64,000 nucleotides of DNA from Candidatus Sulfuricurvum sp. RIFRC-1 (GCF_000310245.1 NC_020505.1:434001-498000); one strand, 5' to 3'; positions 35,049 through 44,213 are shown, counted from the first letter of the stretch. Program-made: numbers and translations. Notes: generated by a model not told the origin, from the letters alone.

Positions 35049-35122
35049 AAAAAGTCGGAGGGTAATTACTCCCTCGCCCTTAATCTTGCCGCTCCATTGA
35101 ACGTATGAAAGGTGATACTAGC
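35047..35122 (-). ncRNA. Candidate small RNA B, diverged copy of small RNA A
   Basis: On the minus strand, TATAAT (35134-35129) is followed by T-run, GCTAGTATCACCTTTCAT, then AATGGAGCGG and a bulged GC-rich hairpin (35055-35077) followed by seven T. About 26 of 36 aligned bases match small RNA A from the start to GGAGCGG, with the same spacing and a terminator at the same place. Its end abuts the stop of the HsdR-N-like gene, and the hairpin may end that transcript too. Function unknown. Confidence 0.55.
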
Positions 35123-35168
35123 AAAAAAATTATACCATCAAAAATTGAGAAGCAAAATTTATAGCTAG

Positions 35169-35188
35169 ATTCCCGCCTACGCGGGAAT
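35169..35188. terminator. ATTCCCGC / GCGGGAAT hairpin after the beta-carbonic anhydrase
   Basis: Perfect 8-base arms with CTAC loop, just downstream (minus strand) of the carbonic anhydrase stop. The short motif resembles a widespread bacterial intergenic repeat and the hairpin at 21826-21845; it may serve as terminator. Confidence 0.55.
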
Positions 35189-35194
35189 GACGAT

Positions 35195-35962
35195 TTAGAC
35201 GTGTACCGGCTTAAAGAGTGATTTCATCAGAGGAAACTCCATGATTTTTTCAGGGTTGGTTTCTCCGTTGATATTCACCACTTTGAGACGACCGTAGCCG
35301 TTGTTAAAATCGTTCGCTAAATCATATACTATGCCGATAATCGTCAATTTACCGCTTTCAACTTCGGGTTTAAACTCTTTTTGGGCGTACATGATTTGCT
35401 GATGAACGTTACTCTGAACGGCAGCGAGCCATTTTGCCTCTTCTGTCCCCATAAGGGAAGTTTTGCGAATAGCGAGGGCTATTGAATCGAGTTCTTTAAC
35501 GATGTTGGATTCGATGGATGAGTAATCGCTCATCGCTGCTTTGACCGCACCACAACGTGAATGTCCTACAACGATCAATAAAGGGGTGTTAAGATGACGG
35601 ACACCGTATTCGACACTTCCCATGTTGGAACTGAATTGATTGCCAATGTTACGGATAATAAAAAGATCATTTTCTGCACTGGCATCGAGTGCGTCACTTT
35701 GAAAACGGGAATCTGAACATCCGATGACGGTAGCGCGAGGGTGTTGGGAATCTTTGAAATGTTGAAAAAAGGCAGCCCCTTTTTTGTTGACGTAATAATC
35801 ATTTTGAGAGACAACTTCGGCAAACATCTTTTTTGCCATCTCTTGAAGCTCTCCGGCACTGGGTGCAGCGTGGTGAGCGTCGGATGCAAAAGTGGCATTA
35901 GGAGCTAAAATTGCTCCACCGGATGCGAGTGCGAAAAATTTAAGAAACGTCCGTTTATTCAT
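35195..35962 (-). CDS. Beta-class carbonic anhydrase, exported
   Basis: 255 residues. Zinc ligands and catalytic motif: Cys and Asp/Arg in GCSDSRFQ (about residue 82), His and Cys in VGHSRCGAV (about 138). Residues 1-26 form a Tat-like signal (KRTFLKFFALASGGAILAPN), with Lys-Arg where the twin arginine is usual. A periplasmic enzyme interconverting CO2 and bicarbonate fits autotrophic Campylobacterota. Own promoter presumably within the 41-base gap before mtgA. Confidence 0.92.
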   Translation of the reverse strand: MNKRTFLKFFALASGGAILAPNATFASDAHHAAPSAGELQEMAKKMFAEVVSQNDYYVNKKGAAFFQHFKDSQHPRATVIGCSDSRFQSDALDASAENDLFIIRNIGNQFSSNMGSVEYGVRHLNTPLLIVVGHSRCGAVKAAMSDYSSIESNIVKELDSIALAIRKTSLMGTEEAKWLAAVQSNVHQQIMYAQKEFKPEVESGKLTIIGIVYDLANDFNNGYGRLKVVNINGETNPEKIMEFPLMKSLFKPVHV

Positions 35963-36003
35963 GAAAAAAACCTCCTAAAATAGTGAGGTAGTGTACCATA
36001 AAA

Positions 36004-36891
36004 TCAAAACGTTAGTGAACCATTCCCCTCTGCTCCTACTTCATTATCTGAAGGGAGATTGGATGTTTGTTCAAAAGGGTTAGACTCTTCGCTTGGAGCA
36101 ACGTTCTCTCCGAAGAGTTCCGTGATACTGTCGTTATTTTCGGAAGAGCCCTCGAGTGTTTCTTCTGTTTTCGGTGGTGACATTACCTCTTGGTATTGAG
36201 GTATGACTATTCCTCTGCGTTTCATTATTTTATAGATGATACGGGCTCGGTTTTTAACGTATTTTTGGCTTCCCGTAGGGTTGTATTTAATCGGGTTAGG
36301 CAATACTGCCGCAAGGCGTGCCGCTTCTCGTCCGGTTAGATTTTTTGCACTTTTATGATAATAATGACGAGCCGCCGCTTCGATCCCGAAAATCCCGTCT
36401 CCCCATTCGGCAACGTTGAGATAAATCTCCAAAATACGCCGTTTGGAGAGAGTGTTTTCAATGCGCCACGTAATGATGGCTTCTTTGACTTTGCGTACCG
36501 GATTTTTGCTCGGAGAGAGGTAGAGATTTTTAGAGAGCTGTTGGCTGATCGTACTTCCCCCGGCAACGGAACCTTTTTTAAGACTTCGTTCTATCGCATC
36601 TTCCATCCCCTTGACATCAAACCCGTCATGGTTCCAAAACTTATCATCTTCACCGATGAGAACGGCTTTGATAACATTGGGAGATATTTTTGTCATGGGG
36701 ACCCATTTGTGGGTGATCTCCATATCACGGTTTTGTTCAGCCCACTCTTCTTGGCGGTACTCCATAAAAGCGGTAGGGATGGGTTTGATCTCTTTTAAAT
36801 CGGAAATATTCGGATAGATAAAGTAGCGACCGATATCGATGATTCCTCCGAGAAGGAGAAGGTAAAAAAGCAATTTAAGTTTTGACATCAT
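36004..36891 (-). CDS. mtgA: Monofunctional peptidoglycan transglycosylase, long C-terminal tail
   Basis: 295 residues. Membrane anchor (about 6-22), then the GT51 domain with EDDKFWNHDGFD, GGSTISQQLSKNLYLSPSK, RRILEIYLNVAEWGDGIFGIEAAARHYY and NPIKYNPTGS motifs. It polymerises glycan strands from lipid II. The last roughly 55 residues are an Asn/Ser/Glu-rich tail not present in E. coli MtgA (242 residues). Stop overlaps the TRIC gene by one base. Confidence 0.93.
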   Translation of the reverse strand: MMSKLKLLFYLLLLGGIIDIGRYFIYPNISDLKEIKPIPTAFMEYRQEEWAEQNRDMEITHKWVPMTKISPNVIKAVLIGEDDKFWNHDGFDVKGMEDAIERSLKKGSVAGGSTISQQLSKNLYLSPSKNPVRKVKEAIITWRIENTLSKRRILEIYLNVAEWGDGIFGIEAAARHYYHKSAKNLTGREAARLAAVLPNPIKYNPTGSQKYVKNRARIIYKIMKRRGIVIPQYQEVMSPPKTEETLEGSSENNDSITELFGENVAPSEESNPFEQTSNLPSDNEVGAEGNGSLTF

Positions 36892-37508
36892 TAATCCATA
36901 TTAAGTTTAGGTAGGTGCCATTGTTTGGCATAAGCCAAAAGGCGCAAAAAGATTGCAAAGGTTGCAACACTCGCAACACCCCATGTATTGATCATATCCA
37001 TTTGGACTAAAACCAAGAGTAAAATCGAAACAATTATGGCAATAGAGCCGTAAAAATCGCTGATAAGGACCGAGGGGACTTGATTGATCATCGTATCGCG
37101 TAATACTCCCCCTCCAACAGCGGTGAGAAAGCTCAGGATCATGACACCGAAAAAATTAAACTCCACTTCGATGGCAAGTAAGGCCCCGGTGATACTAAAG
37201 GCGACAAGACCGATCGTGTCGGAGATGATAAAAAGCCATTGCCGCTCCAATTGTTCACGACGGTAAAGGCGAAAGGCAAAGGCAAGGAGAATCGTTAGGA
37301 TAACGGTGATAGCAGGATAGTATTCGTTAAATGCAAAAGGGGTTCGTCCCAAGATAACATCCCGCACAACCCCGCCGCCAAGTGCTGTGAGAGAGGCAGA
37401 GATAATCAGCCCGAGCAAATCGAGATTGTTCCGCACTCCGACCAAAAAGCCGCTCAGCGCAAAGGCAACAATTCCGAGAATATCGGCGGCAACGACAAGA
37501 TCAAACAT
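36891..37508 (-). CDS. TRIC-type (UPF0126) cation channel
   Basis: 205 residues from ATG 37508, where MFDLVVAADILGIVAFALSGFLVG begins. Seven membrane helices arranged as two repeats, each with the signature: LTALGGGVVRDVILG and LTAVGGGVLRDTMIN. Bacterial TRIC proteins form trimeric potassium-permeable channels. Overlaps the gamma-carbonic anhydrase stop (37501) by 8 bases. Confidence 0.9.
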   Translation of the reverse strand: MFDLVVAADILGIVAFALSGFLVGVRNNLDLLGLIISASLTALGGGVVRDVILGRTPFAFNEYYPAITVILTILLAFAFRLYRREQLERQWLFIISDTIGLVAFSITGALLAIEVEFNFFGVMILSFLTAVGGGVLRDTMINQVPSVLISDFYGSIAIIVSILLLVLVQMDMINTWGVASVATFAIFLRLLAYAKQWHLPKLNMD

Positions 37509-38037
37509 TGGGTGCGCGGTAGTTTTCTTTGAAGCTGACGTAACGGTGTGCTGAAGCGTACAGTTCGGCAACTTCGTCATCGGTGAGCTCACGAACTACT
37601 TTCGCAGGGCTTCCCATAATGAGTGATCGTGGAGGAAATACTTTATTTTTGGTCACCAGCGCTCCGGCACCGACGATGGATTCTTTACCGATCACCGCAC
37701 CGTCGAGTATGGTTGCGCTCATCCCGATCAGACAGGCATCTTCGATTGTACAGCCGTGCAGCATGACACGGTGCCCTACCGTGACATCATTGCCGATAAT
37801 GGTTGGATAACCATCGCTCATATCCTCACGCTTGTGATGGGTAACATGCACCATACTCAGGTCTTGGATATTGCTTCGATCACCGATAGAGATAGTGTGG
37901 ACGTCACCGCGCACAACGCATCCGAACCAGATGCTGACGTCTTCTCCCATCGATACTCGTCCGATCACATCGGCGGAGTCGGCAATCCAAACGCGCTCCT
38001 TCATTTCGGGGGCATAATGTAGATAATTTCCGATCAT
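37501..38037 (-). CDS. Gamma-carbonic anhydrase-family hexapeptide protein
   Basis: 178 residues. Left-handed beta-helix with hexapeptide repeats and the metal-binding His pattern: SNIQDLSMVHVTHHKRED (two or three His) and GHRVMLHGCTI. Members are trimeric; some are carbonic anhydrases, others acyltransferases or of unknown use. Predicted cytoplasmic. Located 14 bases downstream of the ppk1 gene end, so probably in the same operon. Confidence 0.85.
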   Translation of the reverse strand: MIGNYLHYAPEMKERVWIADSADVIGRVSMGEDVSIWFGCVVRGDVHTISIGDRSNIQDLSMVHVTHHKREDMSDGYPTIIGNDVTVGHRVMLHGCTIEDACLIGMSATILDGAVIGKESIVGAGALVTKNKVFPPRSLIMGSPAKVVRELTDDEVAELYASAHRYVSFKENYRAPNV

Positions 38038-38051
38038 AAATATATCCTTGA

Positions 38052-40151
38052 TTAACTCTCTTTAAATAATCGTGTTGTGAGTTGCTGCACGTAATTTGGA
38101 GTCTGTTTTTTGACCGAATTATACACTTTGTTGGTATGGGTTTCAACGATTCCGTGGCTGTCGATCAGATTATGTCCGTCATTCGCTACCTTGGTATATG
38201 TCCCATCGCGTTGAAGCTCATGGGCCAGTACATTGTCAGAGGATTGCAATTGCAAAATCTGAATCAGTTTGTTGGACGCTTCTTCCCCTGAAATCGGAGT
38301 CAAAAGTTCGATACGGCGGAGAAGATTTCGCGGCATCCAATCGGCACTGGAAATATAGGTCTGTGGCGTTGAGTGTTTAAAATAAAAAATTCGGGCATGT
38401 TCGAGGTATTTTCCGATAATGGAGATAACACGGATGTTGTCACTCATCCCCTCTACTCCGGGGCGCAAACAACAGACACCACGGATAATCAGTTGGATTT
38501 TGACTCCCGCTTGGGATGCTTTGTAGAGGGCGCGGATGATGTCTTCATCTACGAGGGCATTCATTTTTGCGATGATAACCCCCTCGCTTCCCATACGGGT
38601 TTCATTGTGAATCAGAGAAAGGATTTTCGGCTTGATCTGAGTCGGTGCCATGTAGAGCTCGTTCAGTTTCCCTTTTTTACTGAATCCGGTCAAAAAGTGG
38701 AAAAATCGGGTCATATCATAGGTGATGGCATCGTTGCTGGTCATGTAGCTGATGTCGGTATAGACAGTTGCGGTCGAGGGATTATAGTTTCCGGTTCCTA
38801 GATGGGCGTATTGCTTGAGTTTTCCATCCACACGGCGGGTGATGAGAGCCGCTTTTGCGTGTACTTTAAATCCGGTGATTCCGTAGATAACATGGGCTCC
38901 CGCACTCTCTAACGCTTTTGCCCATTGGAGGTTGTTTTCCTCATCAAAACGGGCTCGTAGTTCCACCATAACGGTTACCTGTTTGCCCGATTCGGCCGCT
39001 GCAATCAGGGATTGGACGATGACCGATTTGGAGCCTGAACGATACAGTGTCATACGGATAGAAACGACATCGGGATCTTTCGCCGCTGTTTGGATGAGAC
39101 GAACGATGGGTTCAAAACTCTCAAACGGGTGAAAGAGGACAAGATCTTGTTTGTCGAGAATGGTATAGAGACTCTCATCCGAATCGAGCGGCGGAAGGTT
39201 TCTTGGTTTGAAACTTGGACTCGTGAGATGGGCAAAATCTTTATTTCCGACCACCTGCCAGAGGGCACCGAGGTTGAGATAGGTCTGGAACCGGTAGATG
39301 TCATCTTTAAAAACATTGGCATGGCGGTTGAAAAAATTCAGCAGATCATCATCGGCATGATTGCTCAGCTCAAGGCGAACGATTTCCCCTTTTTTACGCA
39401 GTTTCAGCCCCTCTTCGAGGATCTCCATAAAATCGTCCGCTTCTTCTTCCTCTATGGCGATATCGGCATTACGGGTGATACGGAATGCTGAAAATTTGAG
39501 GAGTTCATAACCGGGGAAGAGATCTTGGATATGCTCGGAAACGACACTGCCGATCGGAATATAGATACGGTTGTCGATATCGACAAAACGAGGCAATACA
39601 CGTGGAATACGGATGATACCGTAACGCTCGACACTTGGATCGTCTTTGTCCCGAAGTTTCACGATTTGCCCGAAACTGAGGTTATTCAAGTGCGGAAACG
39701 GATGGGTTGCATCGACGGCGATCGGGACAATAACCGGATAGATGTTTTCTTTGAAATATTTATCCAGTATCTGCTGTTGTTGCGGCGTTACCTCTTTGTA
39801 CGATTTAAAAAAGATCCCCTCTTTTTCGAGTTTTTCCATAATTCCCAGCAAACATGCTTCTACTTCTTGCTGCTCTTTGTGCAGATAAGAGCGAATTTCG
39901 CGTAATTGGTGTAGAGGTGTGAATCGATCCGCCCCCGAGACATTAACCCCTGCGCTGAAAAGTTTTTTTAGTCCTGCGATTCGGATCATGTAAAATTCAT
40001 CGAGATTCGTTCCGTAAATCGCCAAAAATTTCAGTCGTTCAAAGAGTGGAAGAGATTCGTCTTGTGCCTGTTTCAAGACACGAGTGTTAAATTGGAGCCA
40101 TGAAAGCTCTCGATTGATGTAAAGTGCTGGATCTTTGTAATTGTTAGGCAT
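38052..40151 (-). CDS. ppk: Polyphosphate kinase 1
   Basis: 699 residues, full length. N domain, head domain and two phospholipase-D-like C domains. The phosphorylated His lies in GITGFKVHAKAALITRR (about residue 432) and C-domain motifs LGTGNYNPSTATVYTD and PGVEGMSDNIRVISIIGKYLEHAR are visible. It makes and breaks polyphosphate from ATP. First gene of the minus-strand run ppk-gammaCA-TRIC-mtgA. Confidence 0.96.
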   Translation of the reverse strand: MPNNYKDPALYINRELSWLQFNTRVLKQAQDESLPLFERLKFLAIYGTNLDEFYMIRIAGLKKLFSAGVNVSGADRFTPLHQLREIRSYLHKEQQEVEACLLGIMEKLEKEGIFFKSYKEVTPQQQQILDKYFKENIYPVIVPIAVDATHPFPHLNNLSFGQIVKLRDKDDPSVERYGIIRIPRVLPRFVDIDNRIYIPIGSVVSEHIQDLFPGYELLKFSAFRITRNADIAIEEEEADDFMEILEEGLKLRKKGEIVRLELSNHADDDLLNFFNRHANVFKDDIYRFQTYLNLGALWQVVGNKDFAHLTSPSFKPRNLPPLDSDESLYTILDKQDLVLFHPFESFEPIVRLIQTAAKDPDVVSIRMTLYRSGSKSVIVQSLIAAAESGKQVTVMVELRARFDEENNLQWAKALESAGAHVIYGITGFKVHAKAALITRRVDGKLKQYAHLGTGNYNPSTATVYTDISYMTSNDAITYDMTRFFHFLTGFSKKGKLNELYMAPTQIKPKILSLIHNETRMGSEGVIIAKMNALVDEDIIRALYKASQAGVKIQLIIRGVCCLRPGVEGMSDNIRVISIIGKYLEHARIFYFKHSTPQTYISSADWMPRNLLRRIELLTPISGEEASNKLIQILQLQSSDNVLAHELQRDGTYTKVANDGHNLIDSHGIVETHTNKVYNSVKKQTPNYVQQLTTRLFKES

Positions 40152-40231
40152 GGTTTCTACCGATTTTGGTTTTGTTTGGTCTATTGTTTAACGTGATTAT
40201 ATTATACTTATCGTTACAAAAAAGGAACACT

Positions 40232-40816
40232 ATGTCTACATTTCAAATTTTAATGTTTGCGGCGACACTTTTTTTCGCATATCAGATCTATCGTCACGTC
40301 CAAACGTTAGAGGATGAGCCTGCTAAAAGTCCTGAAACAAATGCTGAATCAAATTTCCCGACGGCGGAGATTTTGGTTGAACAAGCCGATAGCGCGTATG
40401 AGCAAGGAGAGATCGAACCTGCGAGATTAGCCCTCGAAGAGGCGTCACAGATTGAGCCGAATAATCCTGAAATTTTAAATAAACTTGCATTCGTCACTGC
40501 AAAAAGCGGAGACCGTATCAAGGGGATCGAATTGTATGAGCGTTCATTGGAACTCGATGAGAACGATGATCTGACCCACAATGCGATTGCGTCACTGTAC
40601 CGAGTAGAGATGGCGTATGAGCGAGCACAAGATCATTACCGTAAAGCAATCGAGATTGATGATGAGTATGCGCAGACATTTTACAATTATGCGAATTTAT
40701 TGGTCGATATGGGCGAAATTGAAGAAGCAAGAATCATGTATAAACGTGCATTGGAACTTCAAAGCGATTTTCCGCAAGCGCGTGAAGCACTCCTTTCGTT
40801 AGGGAGCGCTCAATGA
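40232..40816 (+). CDS. Membrane-anchored TPR protein
   Basis: 194 residues from ATG 40232 (AAAGGA before it). A single N-terminal membrane helix (about 3-18), an acidic linker, then about four tetratricopeptide repeats (LVEQADSAYEQGEIEPARLALEEA... onward) to the end. TPRs mediate protein contacts; no enzymatic motif. The stop overlaps the NYN gene start (ATGA), so the two are coupled. Confidence 0.8.
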   Translation: MSTFQILMFAATLFFAYQIYRHVQTLEDEPAKSPETNAESNFPTAEILVEQADSAYEQGEIEPARLALEEASQIEPNNPEILNKLAFVTAKSGDRIKGIELYERSLELDENDDLTHNAIASLYRVEMAYERAQDHYRKAIEIDDEYAQTFYNYANLLVDMGEIEEARIMYKRALELQSDFPQAREALLSLGSAQ

Positions 40817-41553
40817 TTGATGATCAAGCACGTTTAGCGGTATTGATTGATGCGGATAATTCACAACCCTCGATTATTGCGGGGCTTATGGATGAAATTG
40901 CGGCGCACGGTATCGCCAGTGTCAAACGAATTTACGGCGACTGGACCGATACCAAACTCAAGGGGTGGAAAAACGCCCTTTTGGAACACGGACTTCACCC
41001 GATGCAGCAGTTTGCCTATACGACGGGGAAAAATGCGACCGACAGCGCGATGATTATCGATGCGATGGATCTGCTTTACACGAAAAACTTTGACGGCTTT
41101 TGCATCGTCTCCAGTGACAGCGATTTCACCCGTCTTGCCAGCCGGATCCGTGAATCGGGGATCAAGGTTTACGGGTTTGGAGAACAAAAAACTCCCAAAG
41201 CGTTTATCGGCGTGTGCGATAAATTTATTTATACCGAAAATCTTCGCCGCGACGCTAATCATAAAGAACCAGTCACGGCAAAAATCAAATCGGATAATAA
41301 AGCTCTTCTGGCTCTGGTTCGTAATGCGGTTGAAGATACGACCAATGAAGCGGGATGGTCGTATTTGGGAGCTATCGGGCAAAATTTGATTAACAAATCT
41401 CCTGAGTTTGATCCTCGCAGTTACGGTTACAAAAAACTTCTCGATCTGATTGAAGGGTTGGGAGAATTTGACTTTAAGTTCTCTGATCCGCTATCGGGCT
41501 CACAGGCGGTGCATGTTCGCCTCAAGCGGCATAAAAGGAGTTATGAAAAATGA
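40813..41553 (+). CDS. NYN-domain ribonuclease-like protein with OST-HTH domain
   Basis: 246 residues. N-terminal NYN/PIN-like domain with four acidic residues: LIDADNSQ (about 12), ATDSAMIIDAMDLLY (about 78) and IVSSDSDFTRL (about 95). After a linker, the C-terminal OST-HTH/LOTUS domain (about 165-240: ALVRNAVEDTTNEAGWSYLGAIGQNL, SYGYKKLLDLIEGLGEFDF). Bacterial LabA/NYN-LOTUS proteins are predicted RNA-cleaving or RNA-binding enzymes; the substrate is unknown. It overlaps both neighbouring genes by 4 bases. Confidence 0.85.
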   Translation: MIDDQARLAVLIDADNSQPSIIAGLMDEIAAHGIASVKRIYGDWTDTKLKGWKNALLEHGLHPMQQFAYTTGKNATDSAMIIDAMDLLYTKNFDGFCIVSSDSDFTRLASRIRESGIKVYGFGEQKTPKAFIGVCDKFIYTENLRRDANHKEPVTAKIKSDNKALLALVRNAVEDTTNEAGWSYLGAIGQNLINKSPEFDPRSYGYKKLLDLIEGLGEFDFKFSDPLSGSQAVHVRLKRHKRSYEK

Positions 41554-42272
41554 GAGTGAAAGAGATCTATACGTACCTCGATGAGCTTTCTCCGTTTGCA
41601 TTGCAAGAGGGGTGGGATAATTCAGGACTGCTGGTCGGCGATTTTGCCCAAGAGATTACTCATGTGGTACTCAGTATCGACATAGATGAGGAGTTGATTG
41701 CATCAATCCCCGAAAATGCCCTTTTGATTACGCACCATCCGATCATTTTCGGCGGACTCAAACAGCTTCAATTTAACCAATATCCGGCAAAGATCGTGGC
41801 TCCAATGATCCGAAAAAATATCACCAATATCGCGATGCACACCAATTTCGACCAAACTCACCTTAATGACTACGTTGCAACGGAAGTTTTGGGTTACCCC
41901 ATTATCGCCAAAGAGGGGTTCGTAGCGTATCTGGGAGTGGATGAGTCGTATGAAACGTTTGCCGCCAAAATTAAAATGGCATTGGGACTTCCCAATACCC
42001 GAGGGGTAAAATGTCATGAATATATACGAACCTGTGCTTTAGTGACGGGTTCAGGTGCCTCATTGATGCGTAATATTGAAGCCGAGTGTTTTTTGACCGG
42101 GGATATCAAATACCATGATGCAATGGAGGCTAAGGCGCTCGGATTATCGATGATTGACATCGGACACTATGAGAGCGAGCGCTATTTTGGCGAGGTTTTA
42201 GGGGGGTATTTGGAAAAATTAGGATTGAGTGTTATAATTTCACCATCTAAGAACCCCTTCACCTATCTTTGA
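41550..42272 (+). CDS. Nif3-like dinuclear metal protein
   Basis: 240 residues. Nif3/YbgI family with the metal-binding motifs ITHHPIIFGGLK (about 55) and IGHYESERYF (about 208), and AMHTNFD. These proteins form hexameric toroids of uncertain function (sometimes called GTP cyclohydrolase I type 2). The TPR-NYN-Nif3 run overlaps by ATGA junctions. An FlgZ-like gene follows 40 bases later, the usual Campylobacterota order. Confidence 0.9.
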   Translation: MRVKEIYTYLDELSPFALQEGWDNSGLLVGDFAQEITHVVLSIDIDEELIASIPENALLITHHPIIFGGLKQLQFNQYPAKIVAPMIRKNITNIAMHTNFDQTHLNDYVATEVLGYPIIAKEGFVAYLGVDESYETFAAKIKMALGLPNTRGVKCHEYIRTCALVTGSGASLMRNIEAECFLTGDIKYHDAMEAKALGLSMIDIGHYESERYFGEVLGGYLEKLGLSVIISPSKNPFTYL

Positions 42273-42311
42273 GCTAAAATTAGGTAATCGTGTAACTCCA
42301 AAAGGAACCGT

Positions 42312-43034
42312 ATGAACAAACACCTTGAACAATTAATCGAGCTCTCTCATGTTGACAAAGAGATCGATGCGTTTGAACCGCAAATCGAAGAAGCTAATCT
42401 TCAGTATGATGCACTTCTAGCGACTAAAAACAGTATCATCAGCGAAATCAATGCGCTTAAGCAAGAGATCAAAGACGAACAGATCAAAAAGCACAAAAAT
42501 GAGCTTCATCTCGCGGAACTCTCAGCAAAACTTGAAGAAAATAGCCGTAAAAGCGGTGAAGTTAAAACTGAACGCGAAATGAAATCACTTCAACTCGAAG
42601 AAGAGATTGCAAAAGAGCAAGTAAGCTTTGCAAATGAAGAGATCGAACGTTTGGAAAAATTGATCGATCACAAACAAGGCAAAATCGATGAACTCGAAAA
42701 TAAAGCCTCAGAAATCGAAAGCACTCTCACAACCGTAAAAGCCGATGTCGATGTTAAATTAGCACGTATCGATGAAGAGCGCAAAGAAGTATTCGGACGT
42801 AAAGAGACATTGGTCGGCGCGATGAACCAAAAAGGGTTATCGTTTTACCAAAAAATCCGCCGATGGGCAAAAAATACGACAGCTGTTCCCGTTCGTAACC
42901 AAGCGTGCATGGGTTGTTATATGGCAATCAGTGACAAAGTTTACTCGGACGTTATCAAAGGCGAAGAGATCACAATGTGTCCTCACTGCGGACGTATTTT
43001 ATTTTTAGAGCCTTCTGACGCTATCGGTGCGTAA
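42312..43034 (+). CDS. HP0958/FlgZ-like coiled-coil zinc-ribbon protein
   Basis: 240 residues. The long coiled coil (about 10-175) ends in a C4 zinc ribbon: CMGCY (about 199) and CPHCGRILF (about 225). In Helicobacter the homologue HP0958 (FlgZ) binds RpoN and flagellin mRNA and is needed for flagella; transfer of that role is inference. Overlaps the waaA start by 8 bases. Confidence 0.87.
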   Translation: MNKHLEQLIELSHVDKEIDAFEPQIEEANLQYDALLATKNSIISEINALKQEIKDEQIKKHKNELHLAELSAKLEENSRKSGEVKTEREMKSLQLEEEIAKEQVSFANEEIERLEKLIDHKQGKIDELENKASEIESTLTTVKADVDVKLARIDEERKEVFGRKETLVGAMNQKGLSFYQKIRRWAKNTTAVPVRNQACMGCYMAISDKVYSDVIKGEEITMCPHCGRILFLEPSDAIGA

Positions 43035-44184
43035 CGTAGCGTTCGACCTTTTTTATACTGCAGTTGCGGCGTTTTTTTACGTCGTAGCTTTCCCCCTTTT
43101 AATCCTTTTTTCATTCAAAAAAAAATATCATGATTCGATTCCTGCACGTTTTTTCGGTATTAAAAATCCTTCTTTTCAACCGCATGACATTTGGTTCCAT
43201 GTCTGCTCATTAGGGGAGGCAAAAGCGATTGCACCGATACTGGAGCAATTGAGAGGTAAAAAGATTGCGATCAGTGTCATAACCCATACAGGGTATGAGG
43301 CAGCATCTAAATACGCCGCACAGGTACGCTATCTTCCCTATGAGATATGGTTATGGTTTTGGATTGAACGACCCAAAACAGTGGTGATATTGGAAGCGGA
43401 GTTTTGGTATTTGTTGTTTCGTTTAGCCCGTACAAGAGGTGCTCGTGTCATTGCTCTTAATGCCCGTATCAGTGATCGGAGCTTTCCGAAATATTATCGA
43501 ATGCGGTGGTTTTACCGAATTTTGCTCTCCCAATGTGATCGTATTTTTTGCCAAAGCAGTGAAGATATGGCCCGCTTTATCGCTTTGGGTGCACGAAATG
43601 TTGAAGTGGTGGGGAATATTAAACTCGCCCAAAAGATCGAAGCGACAAAACTCTATCCGAAGCCTGAGGGGACACTGATCGTAGCGGCGAGTACCCATGA
43701 AGGGGAGGAAGAGGGGATACTCCGAGGATTTATCGCTTATCGTGACCATAATCCCTCTGCAAAATTGCTTGTGGTTCCGCGCCATCCTGAGCGGTTTGTC
43801 AAAGTGGGTGAGCTGATTTCTAAAACGGCACCTGCGATGAGTTTTTCGCGCTGGAGCGAATCGCAAATGATGGACACGGATATTACCCTCATCGATGCAA
43901 TGGGGGAACTAAACAACCTCTACGCTATCAGTGATATTGCTATTGTAGGAGGTGCATTTGCTCCTATCGGGGGGCATAACCCACTTGAACCTGCCCATTT
44001 CGGATGCAAGATTATTAGCGGTGAGCAGATATTTTTGCAGCGTGAGCTGTTTAAATATGTCTCTCATGTGCAGTTTGTATCATTGGAGGGGGTCTTGGAA
44101 GGATTAAAGCATGCGGAAGAATTACCACCTTCACAGATCAACGGAAGTGTTGATTTGGAAAAAGTCGTTGAATATTTACAATAA
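43027..44184 (+). CDS. waaA: Kdo transferase
   Basis: 385 residues, GTG start 43027. N-terminal membrane helix (about 8-28), then GT-B fold glycosyltransferase of family GT30. Active-site motifs: HVCSLGEAKAI (catalytic Glu), LNARISDRSFPKYYRMR, and GGHNPLEPAHFGC with the GGxNPLE signature. It adds Kdo to lipid IVA, completing inner core start, and with lpxC covers two LPS steps in this window. A terminator hairpin follows. Confidence 0.95.
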   Translation: MRNVAFDLFYTAVAAFFYVVAFPLLILFSFKKKYHDSIPARFFGIKNPSFQPHDIWFHVCSLGEAKAIAPILEQLRGKKIAISVITHTGYEAASKYAAQVRYLPYEIWLWFWIERPKTVVILEAEFWYLLFRLARTRGARVIALNARISDRSFPKYYRMRWFYRILLSQCDRIFCQSSEDMARFIALGARNVEVVGNIKLAQKIEATKLYPKPEGTLIVAASTHEGEEEGILRGFIAYRDHNPSAKLLVVPRHPERFVKVGELISKTAPAMSFSRWSESQMMDTDITLIDAMGELNNLYAISDIAIVGGAFAPIGGHNPLEPAHFGCKIISGEQIFLQRELFKYVSHVQFVSLEGVLEGLKHAEELPPSQINGSVDLEKVVEYLQ

Positions 44185-44213
44185 AGATTAGGATAGTTTT
44201 AGTGTGAGGGGAG

